From Polyangia bacterium (GTDB taxonomy: Bacteria; Myxococcota_A; Polyangia; Fen-1088): DNA of 64,000 bases. The stretch lies in assembly GCA_036268875.1 (NCBI GenBank), contig DATATI010000091.1, forward strand, positions 201,513 to 265,512, read 5' to 3'. A program made the position numbers and the translations under genes. The notes under the pieces were generated by a model. The model saw only the letters and a program-made list of their open reading frames with translations. It was not told where the DNA came from and did no database searches. Position 1 is the first letter of the stretch; each line of letters starts with the position of its first letter. Below, piece after piece: positions 46,022 to 56,189 of the stretch.

Positions 46022-46324
46022 GTGTCGTTGACCATCGCCCACGCTCGCACCGATGTCGATCCGCCGGCTCCGGTCGGCCGCGTAGGCGTTGTCGATTCCA
46101 CCGTCAGCCCGCGCCCGATCCCCATCGAGGTGGTCGACGTGACCTTCGAGCCGGTGGTGCCGACCGCCAGCGCGCCTCAGGCGAACACCGTCAACGATGA
46201 CGGGCGGCTGGAAATGATCATGACCCTGGAAAGCGAACGCCGGGCTGCGCTGGCCGGATACAACCACCGTCACACCGACGGCGATTGCCCGATCTGCCGG
46301 CGGGCCGTCGCCGCTTATCGCTGA
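46022..46324 (+). CDS. Small protein with C-terminal HxH..CxxC
   Basis: 100 aa from GTG 46022, 15 bp upstream of the ABC ATPase gene, so probably co-transcribed. The N-terminal half is Pro/Val-rich and likely disordered. The C-terminal end YNHRHTDGDCPICRRAV has His-x-His then Cys-x2-Cys, a plausible zinc or metal site. No family recognised and no clear ribosome-binding site, so existence is moderate; no competing gene overlaps it. Confidence 0.5.
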   Translation: MSLTIAHARTDVDPPAPVGRVGVVDSTVSPRPIPIEVVDVTFEPVVPTASAPQANTVNDDGRLEMIMTLESERRAALAGYNHRHTDGDCPICRRAVAAYR

Positions 46325-46339
46325 GCCGGAAGACGTTCG

Positions 46340-47320
46340 TTGGAAAGTCCCGCCATCGCTTGCCAGTCCCTGCGCAAGATCTACGCTGGCAACCGGCGAG
46401 GCGGCGCGAACGCGCAGGTGGTGGCCGTCGACGGGATCGACCTGCAGGTGGCGCGCGGCGAGTGCTTTGGTCTGCTGGGACCGAACGGAGCCGGCAAGAC
46501 CACCACCGTCGAAATTCTGGAGGGTCTGAACGAACCGACCAGCGGCGCGGTGCAACTGTTCGGCCTTTCGTGGCGGCAACACGGCGCTCAAATTCGCCAG
46601 CGCATCGGGGTCGCGCTGCAAGAGACGCGGCTGTCCGAGAAGCTATCCGTGGCCGAGACGCTGGAGCTGTTTCGCAGCTTCTATCGCCGGCCGCGTTCGC
46701 TGGACGCGCTTTTGGACGCGGTTCAGCTTCAGGAGAAACGGGCGGCGTGGGTGGGCAAGCTGTCAGGCGGGCAGAAGCAACGGCTGGCGCTGGCCTGCGC
46801 GCTGATCGGCGATCCGGAGATCTTGTTTCTCGACGAGCCGACCACCGGGCTTGATCCGCAGTCGCGCCGGCAGGTGTGGCAGCTGGTGAATGATTACCGC
46901 GCCGGCGGCGGAACGGTCCTGTTGACCACGCACTACATGGAAGAAGCGGAGCGCCTGTGCGACCGGGTGGCCATCGTCGATCGCGGGCGCATCATCAGCG
47001 AAGGCTCGCCGCGGGCGCTGATTGCTGCGTTGGGTGCCGACCATGTGATCGAGTTCGACGTCGGTGCGGCGGCGGGGACGGGTCCGAGCCTGGACGAGGG
47101 CGATCTGCGTCCCACCCTGGAATCGTTGCCAGCGGTGACGTCGGTGCGGCGCGAGGCGGCGAGCTGGGTGCTGGTCTCCAGCGAGCCGCACCGGGCATTG
47201 CCGGCATTGATCGCGGCGCTGCAGTCGCTGAGCATCCCGCTCGAACGCGTGGCCACCCGGCAGGCGACGTTGGAAGACGTGTTCGTCGCCCTGACAGGCC
47301 GTTCGCTGCGCGACGACTGA
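46340..47320 (+). CDS. ABC transporter ATP-binding protein (CcmA/drug-type), permease absent
   Basis: 326 aa from TTG 46340. Complete ATPase: Walker A GPNGAGKT, Q-loop in VALQETRLS, signature KLSGGQKQRLALA, Walker B ILFLDEPTTGLD with catalytic Glu, and switch His in LTTHYMEEAERL. The C-terminal extension of about 90 residues ends TLEDVFVALTGR, typical of CcmA/NodI/DrrA-like exporters for drugs, polysaccharides or Na. Normally a permease gene follows, but here the next gene is convergent and encodes an AI-2E-type protein. The permease partner must lie elsewhere or be lost. Confidence 0.9.
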   Translation: MESPAIACQSLRKIYAGNRRGGANAQVVAVDGIDLQVARGECFGLLGPNGAGKTTTVEILEGLNEPTSGAVQLFGLSWRQHGAQIRQRIGVALQETRLSEKLSVAETLELFRSFYRRPRSLDALLDAVQLQEKRAAWVGKLSGGQKQRLALACALIGDPEILFLDEPTTGLDPQSRRQVWQLVNDYRAGGGTVLLTTHYMEEAERLCDRVAIVDRGRIISEGSPRALIAALGADHVIEFDVGAAAGTGPSLDEGDLRPTLESLPAVTSVRREAASWVLVSSEPHRALPALIAALQSLSIPLERVATRQATLEDVFVALTGRSLRDD

Positions 47321-47415
47321 GCAGCGACCGGCCGCGCTCGAACAGAACGTTGGTAGGCGCCAGCAAGAGCGATGGTCGTGCCTATCGGATCCCCGCCGCG
47401 CAGCGGCTGGTGTGA

Positions 47416-48450
47416 TTAGATCTCGTCGCCGTTCTTCTCGGCGATGGCCAGCTGTTCACGGCGCTGACGCAGCACCTCGCGCAGGATGATCTGCAGCGCC
47501 GCCACCACCGGCACCGCGACGATCGCGCCGATGACGCCGCCGATCTCGCCCAGGAACAGCACCGACAGCGTCACCACCAGCGGGTTGACGTGCACGGTGC
47601 GCCGAAAAATCAGCGGCCCAAGCACGTTTCCTTCCAGCTGGCCGTAGGCGAGGAAGTACGCCACCGAGGCCACGGCGTGCCACGGCCCACCGGTGATCAA
47701 GGCGATCAAGGTGATGCCGGTGCCGGCGATGAATGGCCCGGCGTAGGGGATGGTGCTGGAGAAACCGCTGATGAGGCCCAGCGGCAAGAAGAACGGCACG
47801 CCGTCGATGGCCAGAAAGACCGTCGTCAGCGTGCCGTTGATGGTGCAGATCAAGATCAGGCCGCCGACGTAGCCGCCCACCGATTGATAGATCTTCTTGA
47901 TGACGCTGCGGTAGACGATGCCGTTCTGGGGGCGCGCCTCGCCGAGCGCGGCCTGCACCAGGCGCCCGCCGAAGATCAGCATGAACACGGTGAGAAAGAA
48001 GATCGACACCGCGGCCGCCACGACGCTGATGATCCCACCAACGGCCGACAGGATCGGCGCCGCCGCGCCTTCCAGCATCTCGGGCGCCTTTTCTTCGAAG
48101 CCGCTGATCCGGCTGGACAGATCCAGACGCTGGTCGACGATTTGAAACAGACGGTTGGCCCGCAGCGATTTGACATAGCTCGGCGCCGCATTGACCAGCG
48201 CCTTGCCCTGCCTGACGGCGGGCGGAATGATGGTGACGGCCAGGCCGGCCTGCAGGCAGATCACCCCCAGCATGACCAGCGCGAGGGCCAGCGACCGCGG
48301 CACCCGGCGGCGGGTGAGCATGGCGACCACGTGATCGAGGGCGATGGCCAGCAGGGCCGCCGTGGCGGTCAACGTCACCGCCACCAGCGCGTGACTGACA
48401 GCCATCACCAGCGCCGTCACCAGCAGGACGCCGGCGCTGATGGTGAACAC
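47416..48450 (-). CDS. AI-2E family (PerM/UPF0118) transporter
   Basis: 344 aa from GTG 48450. About eight TM helices; family segments SGFSSTIPYAGPFIAGTGI, GGPWHAVASVAYFLAYGQLEGNVLGPLIF and VHVNPLVVTLSVLFLGEIGGVIGAIVAVP. Members export AI-2, sodium ions or indole-like compounds; the substrate cannot be told. The frame runs in-frame upstream to a CTG at 48501 with GGAGG five bases before it, giving 17 more residues (LTPTNPEVRRSQV...). That is the better initiation context, so the true start may be CTG 48501. Confidence 0.9.
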   Translation of the reverse strand: MFTISAGVLLVTALVMAVSHALVAVTLTATAALLAIALDHVVAMLTRRRVPRSLALALVMLGVICLQAGLAVTIIPPAVRQGKALVNAAPSYVKSLRANRLFQIVDQRLDLSSRISGFEEKAPEMLEGAAAPILSAVGGIISVVAAAVSIFFLTVFMLIFGGRLVQAALGEARPQNGIVYRSVIKKIYQSVGGYVGGLILICTINGTLTTVFLAIDGVPFFLPLGLISGFSSTIPYAGPFIAGTGITLIALITGGPWHAVASVAYFLAYGQLEGNVLGPLIFRRTVHVNPLVVTLSVLFLGEIGGVIGAIVAVPVVAALQIILREVLRQRREQLAIAEKNGDEI

Positions 48451-48587
48451 CGTCTTCAGCGTGACCTGCGAGCGACGAACTTCCGGATTGGTCGGTGTCA
48501 GCGGCGCCTCCGAGGTCGGACGTTAACGCGCGCGATCGCCACCGTCGAGGAGGATCGCCCGCTGCCGGGCGGCTGGGCGCTGGGCGA

Positions 48588-49454
48588 TCAGAGAACGGCG
48601 CGGAGAAAATCCACCGTTCGTCGCTGCGAGATGATGCTGAAGCCGCGGCGGGCGATGGCATCGCGGGCGATCGGGTCGGCGAGAAATTTCAGGCAGGTCT
48701 CGCCGAGGCGCGGATAGTCGGCGAAGGCCAGGCCGTCGGCGAACGGTGCCTCGCCGGCGGGATCGCTGCCGCGCTCGGAGACCACGAAGCAGGTGTTGGC
48801 CAGCAGATACGACACGCGCACGATCTCGAAGACCTTGGCGTCGTAAAGGTGCAGGTTAAGGACAATCTTCGCGCGCGCGATCAGGGCGTCGCGCGCCGGA
48901 CCGTAGACGCCGAAGACCGGGACGACATTGGCGCCGGCCTCGTGGATGGCCTGCAGCACTGCCACCCGCCGTTCCACCAGCGAGCCGGCGAACAGCACAT
49001 CGATGTCGCGCGCGGCGGCCGGCGCGATGCGGGTCAGTTCGGGCACGTAACCTATCGGCACGTGCCGGGCGGTGACGCCGTGGCGGGCGAGGGCGGCGAT
49101 GTTGGCCACGCTGTAATCCCAGACGACGTGGCGGCGATAAAGGGCCAGCAGCTCGGGCGTCAACCAGGGTGAATCGTCGTAGATCTGCTCCAGGTTGTAG
49201 AGGATCGAATCGGGCGCCAATCGGTGCGGCAGATTGAGATGGGTGATCAGGTTGGCGCCAAAGAGGATCAGACGGCGATCCGGGTGGTCCGTGCGATCGC
49301 TGAGGATCGAATCGTGGCCCAGGGCCAGCAGCGCGTGGTGAACCGACTCGGCGGTTTCGCGGAAGGCTTCGCCGTGGGCGTATCCCGGTTCGCTGGCGAT
49401 GGTGACGGCGAACCGCTGCGCAGACGCCGGCGGCCACGTCGGGCGATCAACCAC
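48588..49454 (-). CDS. Glycosyltransferase family 1/CgeB-like protein
   Basis: 288 aa from GTG 49454. Rossmann-like: N-terminal lobe with ESVHHALLALGHDS and FGANLITHLNLP; C-terminal lobe with IDVLFAGSLVERRVAVLQAI, then KIVLNLHLYDAKVFEIVRVSYLLAN and VSERGSDP, the pattern of glycosyl_trans_1_2/CgeB proteins, where the E of the EhR-like motif binds the donor nucleotide. Probably transfers a sugar to a protein or cell-surface glycan. It is divergent from the triple-GT gene (83 bp), so the two are likely co-regulated. Confidence 0.78.
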   Translation of the reverse strand: MVDRPTWPPASAQRFAVTIASEPGYAHGEAFRETAESVHHALLALGHDSILSDRTDHPDRRLILFGANLITHLNLPHRLAPDSILYNLEQIYDDSPWLTPELLALYRRHVVWDYSVANIAALARHGVTARHVPIGYVPELTRIAPAAARDIDVLFAGSLVERRVAVLQAIHEAGANVVPVFGVYGPARDALIARAKIVLNLHLYDAKVFEIVRVSYLLANTCFVVSERGSDPAGEAPFADGLAFADYPRLGETCLKFLADPIARDAIARRGFSIISQRRTVDFLRAVL

Positions 49455-49537
49455 CGCGACCGTCCGTCGGTGATTTGCCTCTGCCGGTCATCCTGCGCCA
49501 AGATTACGCTGGCGCCGGAATTTTCGCGCCTCCTGCG

Positions 49538-52393
49538 ATGACCACGCCCACCTCGTCCCCGTCGACCGCCGCTCTGCCACGCGTGTCGATCATCATTCCG
49601 GTATGGAACCAGTGGGCGCTGACCTGGAAATGCTTGATGGCCATCGCCGCCAACACCGCCGGCGTCCCGCACGAGGTGATCGTCGTCGACAACGGTTCCA
49701 CCGACGAAACGGCGGCGGCGCTGCGCGCACTGGAGAGCATCCGCCACCGGCGCAACGACAGCAACCTGGGGTTCGGCACCGCCTGCAATCAGGGCGCGCA
49801 GATGGCCCGGGCGCCGCTGCTGTTGTTCCTGAACAACGACACCGAACCGCAGCCGGGCTGGCTGTCCGCCATGCTGCGGGTGGCGGATGCCGACCCGCGC
49901 GTGGCGGTGGTGAACCCGCGCCTGGTGTTTCCCGACGGGACCATCCAGCACGCCGGTTTCATCGTCGCTTACGGGTTTCCCTATCCGGTGTCGCTGATCC
50001 CGCGCGAGTACCAGAAACCGGCCAGCGCCGCCAACGAACGCGTCGAGCTGCGGGCGGCGTCGGCGGCTTGCCTGCTGGTGCGCACCGAGGTCTTCGGCGT
50101 CCTGAAAGGGTTCGACGAGACATTCATCAATGGATACGAAGACGTCGATCTTTGTTTTCGCGTGGTGCGCGGAGGAGGGCGGATCATCTATGCGCCCGAC
50201 GCGGTGGTGCTGCACCACGAAGCGATGAGCGGCGGCCGCTTCAAGAACGAGGCGGTGAACCTGGATCGATTTCAGCAGCGCTGGATGGGCAAGTGGGAGG
50301 GTTTTGATTACGACTATCGAACGAACGCCGGGCGGGTGCCGGCGGATCAGGCGCGGCCCGGCGTCAGCGTGGTGGTGGTGGCGTGGAACGCGCTGCCCAC
50401 GGCGACGCCGTGCCTGGAAAACCTGCTCGCTTGTACCGGCCCGCAAGACGAGGTGGTGATCGTCGACGACGGGTCGGTGGGCGGGTCGGCGACGGCGCTG
50501 GCGCAGTTCGCGGCGCGCGTGCCGCAGCTGGCGCGCGTGGTGCGTTTGAATGATCGGCAGGGCTTTGGGCGGGCGGCGCAGGCGGGGCTGCGCGCTGCCA
50601 GGCGCGAGTTTGCCGTGGTGATGCCGGCCAATTTGAAAGTGAGCGGGCGCTGGCTGGAACGTTTGCTCGGGCATCTGGGCGCCGACAGCGGCATCGGCGT
50701 GCTCACGCCGTCGGGCAGCGGCAATCCGGTGCAGGGCAAGGGACCGTTGTTCGCGCCGCCCGACGCGCGCGCCGCCGCGCGCTCGTCGGTGCTGGACAAG
50801 CTGGTCACGGCGGGCCCGCGCACGACGCCGGTGCCGGCGACCGCTTGCCTCTGCGGCCGCCGGGCCACGCTGCTGGCACTGGCGGATGATCCGGCCTTGC
50901 TGCTGGGCGAAGAGGCGACGGCGCTGGCGGCCCGGCTTTCGCAAAGCGGCCAGCGTCTGGCCGCCGCGCAAGACGTCTTCGTCGCGCGCATCAACCAGCA
51001 AAGCATCGAGCCGCGGCCGGTCGAGCGCGAGCGATATCTGCTCCAGCAAAGCGCCAACCTGGCCGCCGAACGACAGCGCGAGACCGCCGAGGCCGGCGCG
51101 ACGGCCGCGAGACCGACCATCGTCACGCCGCAGCCTGGCCGCACCAGCATCGTCATCCTGGTGCGCGACAACTTGTTGCTGACCGCCGAGTGCGTCGAAT
51201 CGATCTATCGCCACACCCACCGCGACTTCGAGCTCGTCATCGTCGACAACGGCTCGGCGCCGGACGTCGGCGCGTTCTTCGCGGCGCTGCAAGCGCGGCA
51301 CGGCAACGTGGTGGTCATCCGCAATCCCGAGAACGAAGGCTTCCCGTTCGGCGTGAACCAGGGCTTGGCCGCCGCGCGCGGCGAATATGTGGTGCTGCTG
51401 AACAACGACGTGGTGGTGACGCGCGGCTGGCTCAGCCGGCAGCTGGCCTTGCTGACGGTGGATCCGCAGCTGGCCGTGGTCGGCCCGGTCACCAACGCCA
51501 CCAGCGGACCACAACTGGTCGGCACCGCGACTTATGCCGGCCTGGGCGACGTCGACGCCTTCGCCGAGCAATGGGCCGTCGAGCACGCCGGCGAGATGGC
51601 CTTCGTCGCGCGTCTCACCGGCCTGTGCATGGTGATGCGGCGATCGCTGGTCGACACCATCGGCGGCATGGACACCATCTTCGGCTACGGCAACTGCGAG
51701 GACGACGACTTCTGCCTGCGCGTGCTGCGCAGCGGGCAACAGATCGCCATCGCCTACGACGTCTTCATCCACCACCACGGCAGCGCCACGTTCAAGGCGA
51801 TGTCGCTGTCCGCCAGCCGGATGGTGGCCGACAACTGGGCGCTGTTCTGCGAAAAGTGGCAGCACCAAAGCCGGGTCCACACCGCCGAGGCGCTGCGCGC
51901 GCTGGCCGGCGCGCGACCGTTCGATCCCGCCGTCGATCCGATCCCCGTGGCGTACGGGGAGATCTATCACCCGGGCGCCGCGCCGCTGTCGCTGGAGACG
52001 GCCCACCGGCAACGCCTGCTGTGCATTCCTGATCTCGCCGACGACGCCTGGCTGGCGGCGATGGACGGCGTCTTTCGCGCCCTCCACAATCGCGATCCGG
52101 TCGCGGTCGTGGTTCGCGTCGATCCACCCACCGCGGCCACCGTCGAGCGCGCCGTCGCCGGCGTGAAGGCGATTCTGTCCGGCCAGGGCCGTTCGCTCGA
52201 CGACGCTCCCGACATCGTGATCGAAGCCAGCGCCATCGCCCCGCGCGATCGCGGTGGCCTTTACACCGCCGCGACGGCGTTCATTCCGCTGCCCGGTTCC
52301 CGCGCCCGCTTCCTGACCCGCGAAGCGATCGCCTGCGGGTTACCGATCGTCGCCGCCGAAGGCGTGCGCCGGTTCGTCGAACAGCGTCGTTAG
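49538..52393 (+). CDS. Multi-domain GT2 glycosyltransferase with degenerate central module
   Basis: 951 aa from ATG 49538 (TTG 49475 is an alternative). Three GT-A units: unit 1 (about 15-240) with NND at 99-101 as the DxD metal site and GYEDVDLCFR; unit 2 (about 265-480) with VVIVDDGS but PAN at 363-365 where NND should be, so probably inactive; unit 3 (about 530-770) with LNNDVVV (Asp624) and GNCEDDDFCLRV. The last 160 residues resemble part of a GT-B/Rossmann lobe. Such large enzymes build or decorate surface polysaccharides or glycosylate proteins. Next to another GT and the TPR/GT-like gene. Confidence 0.88.
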   Translation: MTTPTSSPSTAALPRVSIIIPVWNQWALTWKCLMAIAANTAGVPHEVIVVDNGSTDETAAALRALESIRHRRNDSNLGFGTACNQGAQMARAPLLLFLNNDTEPQPGWLSAMLRVADADPRVAVVNPRLVFPDGTIQHAGFIVAYGFPYPVSLIPREYQKPASAANERVELRAASAACLLVRTEVFGVLKGFDETFINGYEDVDLCFRVVRGGGRIIYAPDAVVLHHEAMSGGRFKNEAVNLDRFQQRWMGKWEGFDYDYRTNAGRVPADQARPGVSVVVVAWNALPTATPCLENLLACTGPQDEVVIVDDGSVGGSATALAQFAARVPQLARVVRLNDRQGFGRAAQAGLRAARREFAVVMPANLKVSGRWLERLLGHLGADSGIGVLTPSGSGNPVQGKGPLFAPPDARAAARSSVLDKLVTAGPRTTPVPATACLCGRRATLLALADDPALLLGEEATALAARLSQSGQRLAAAQDVFVARINQQSIEPRPVERERYLLQQSANLAAERQRETAEAGATAARPTIVTPQPGRTSIVILVRDNLLLTAECVESIYRHTHRDFELVIVDNGSAPDVGAFFAALQARHGNVVVIRNPENEGFPFGVNQGLAAARGEYVVLLNNDVVVTRGWLSRQLALLTVDPQLAVVGPVTNATSGPQLVGTATYAGLGDVDAFAEQWAVEHAGEMAFVARLTGLCMVMRRSLVDTIGGMDTIFGYGNCEDDDFCLRVLRSGQQIAIAYDVFIHHHGSATFKAMSLSASRMVADNWALFCEKWQHQSRVHTAEALRALAGARPFDPAVDPIPVAYGEIYHPGAAPLSLETAHRQRLLCIPDLADDAWLAAMDGVFRALHNRDPVAVVVRVDPPTAATVERAVAGVKAILSGQGRSLDDAPDIVIEASAIAPRDRGGLYTAATAFIPLPGSRARFLTREAIACGLPIVAAEGVRRFVEQRR

Positions 52394-52405
52394 ACGATCG
52401 CGCGC

Positions 52406-54253
<1,848 letters not shown>

Positions 54254-55756
54254 TCAGACGGCCATGGGCAGGGGCTGGGCCAGGCTGGGCGTGCGGAAGG
54301 CGGCGGCCGCCTGGGAGTCTTCGCCGGCCCGCGGCGCGGCCACCGCGCGGTCAAAGCACAACATCATCGGGCGGCTGCCGGTGAACAGGCCGGCGGCCCC
54401 CTCCAAAGCGGCGTCCAGTGACGGGGCGCTGCTGAACGACAACTTGCCCAGCAGGCGGCGAATCTCGTCGGCGCGGTAAAGGCCCGCCACGGCGCCCAGC
54501 GGGCGGCCGAAATCCTGGTCGCTGTTGTTCCAGGCGTATCGACAAAGCCCGTGCGCGAACCGGGTCAGGGCGGGGACGCGCTGGCTGCGCCGCGAGCGCG
54601 GCGACTGGGCAGTGTTTTCGCCCAGCGCCAGCGCGCAGCCCAGGGCCCGCGGTTCGATGTCCAGGGCGCGGGCGGCGTCGGTCAGGCAAAAATCGCGCAC
54701 GAAGAGCGTGTCGTCGCTGGCCAGCAGCACGTGGCGGTGCGGCCCCAACAGCGCGGGCAGCTGCCTGGCCATCTCGCGCTCGGCGACCAGGGTGGCGAAC
54801 GGATGCTCGGCGGCGATGGCCTGGTAAAGGCGGGTCTCCTCCACGCCGGTGGCGTGGTACAGGACCTTGACGTCGATCTGCGATTGGTCCTGGCAATGCC
54901 GGGCGAAGGTGCGCAGCGTCTGGTCGACGGCCGCCGCGCCGTTGCTGCTGAGGATCAGCACCAGCGTGGCGGCGGGCCCGGTGTCGACGGTGTCGGGGTC
55001 CATGGGCAGCGATGCCAGCTGCAGCGCCGCCCGTCCGCACTCGGGATCAATCTCCAGGGCATGGCGATAGAACGGGCGCGCCTCGGCCGGGTGACCGGCG
55101 GCGACGGTGATGTCGCCGGCCAGGATCAGCGCATCAATGTCATCGCGGTTGGCGATCAGCACCGGGGCGATCACCTTGCCGGCGTCTTCGCAGCGGCCGG
55201 CATCCAGCAAGATCGCGGCGCGCGTGCGGCGAAAGTCAGCGTTATAGGAATCGATCTCGCAAGCGATCCCCGAGGCGATCAGCGCCGGCTGCAGCCGCTC
55301 CGTCGCTTGCTGGACGATGGCCAGATCGTTCCAGGCTTCGGCGGCGGAGGGGTGGGCGGCCACGAATCGCTCCAGCTCGGCGACGGCCAGGGCCAGCTCG
55401 TCGCGCGCCACCAGTCGATTGACCACCTCCACGCAGGCTTCGTACGCCGCCGCCGGATTGGCGGCGCGCGTGGCGGCGTCGATGGCGGCAAAGTTGTCGC
55501 GGATGGTGCGCGCCAGCTCGCCGTCGTGCTGGCAGAGCTCAGCGGCGCGTCTCACCGACGCGCGGGCCTCGGCCAGACGACCGGCTTGAAAGCACACGGC
55601 GGCCAGATCGTTGTGGGCAACGGCCAGATCCGATTCGGTGGCGACGATGGCGCGCAGGCTGTCCACCGCCTCGGCCCAGTGGCCTGCCTCGATCAAATGG
55701 ATGACGGCAGGCAAACGGGCCTGGTACTGCGCTTGACGGGTGGCGATGGTTTCCAT
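54254..55756 (-). CDS. TPR protein with C-terminal glycosyltransferase-like domain
   Basis: 500 aa from ATG 55756, with AGGAG 7 bases upstream. Residues about 15-275 contain TPR-like helical repeats (AVDSLRAIVATESDLAVAHNDLA, ARPFYRHALEIDPECGRAALQLA). Residues about 285-480 form an alpha/beta domain, TLVLILSSNG then HVLLASDDTLFVRDF with a DxD-like DD, and ALGCALALGENTAQ, reminiscent of GT-A-like enzymes. TPR-GT fusions often glycosylate proteins. Neighbours are the triple-GT2 gene, the GT1-like gene and GroEL. Target unknown; GT assignment is tentative. Confidence 0.7.
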   Translation of the reverse strand: METIATRQAQYQARLPAVIHLIEAGHWAEAVDSLRAIVATESDLAVAHNDLAAVCFQAGRLAEARASVRRAAELCQHDGELARTIRDNFAAIDAATRAANPAAAYEACVEVVNRLVARDELALAVAELERFVAAHPSAAEAWNDLAIVQQATERLQPALIASGIACEIDSYNADFRRTRAAILLDAGRCEDAGKVIAPVLIANRDDIDALILAGDITVAAGHPAEARPFYRHALEIDPECGRAALQLASLPMDPDTVDTGPAATLVLILSSNGAAAVDQTLRTFARHCQDQSQIDVKVLYHATGVEETRLYQAIAAEHPFATLVAEREMARQLPALLGPHRHVLLASDDTLFVRDFCLTDAARALDIEPRALGCALALGENTAQSPRSRRSQRVPALTRFAHGLCRYAWNNSDQDFGRPLGAVAGLYRADEIRRLLGKLSFSSAPSLDAALEGAAGLFTGSRPMMLCFDRAVAAPRAGEDSQAAAAFRTPSLAQPLPMAV

Positions 55757-55960
55757 GACACGCTCCTGGTGGTTCAAACCAGGGTTCAGCAAGGCCGGTG
55801 CCAGCAAGACCCGCCAAAGACGTGGGCTTTCGTCGGGTCCGCGATCGGGGCGCGCGTCAGGCTTGTGTCGCCGTCGCACTTCTGACGCGTCGAAAGTTTT
55901 TTTTGATCAGCCCTCAAGTTTTTCCTCGGTCCGGTCGATGGCACCAAAGGGGAGACAAGC

Positions 55961-56161
55961 ATGGCCATGGACATCAGCGGCGCCACGCCGAACACCTCTG
56001 TCGATCCGTCCGACAATTTCGGCGTCAGCGTGCTCAAGAAGTCGCAGAGCAATCAGAAGATGGTCGGCGAGGCCGCCGTGAAGCTGATCGACCAAAGCGG
56101 CCAGGTCGCCTCGCCCCAGATGACCAAGACCGAAGACGGTCACATCTCCGTTAGGGCCTAG
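55961..56161 (+). CDS. YjfB-like small motility-associated protein
   Basis: 66 aa with AAGGGGAGA before ATG 55961 (ATG 55967 is an alternative). The stretch NFGVSVLKKSQSNQKMVGEAAVKLI matches the YjfB family (putative motility protein) pattern ISVLKKAxDxxxxxGxALLKLI. These short proteins are linked to flagellar or motility regulons. It lies divergent from the TPR/GT-like gene. A sigma28-like element (TCAAGTTT, 12 bp, GTCGATGG at 55914-55941) upstream is only a weak match. Confidence 0.7.
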   Translation: MAMDISGATPNTSVDPSDNFGVSVLKKSQSNQKMVGEAAVKLIDQSGQVASPQMTKTEDGHISVRA

Positions 56162-56189
56162 CCGACTTTCAACACGTGATCGGAAACGA

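Noticed and set aside
49268-52087. 939-codon minus-strand open frame opposite the triple glycosyltransferase
   Set aside because: Composition is His/Arg/Gln-rich without domains; the plus strand is the real gene with three GT2 units.
55760-55800. TGGTTCAAACCAGG resembling a tRNA T-arm
   Set aside because: No acceptor stem, anticodon arm or CCA context around it; it is a short palindrome in the leader of the TPR/GT-like gene.
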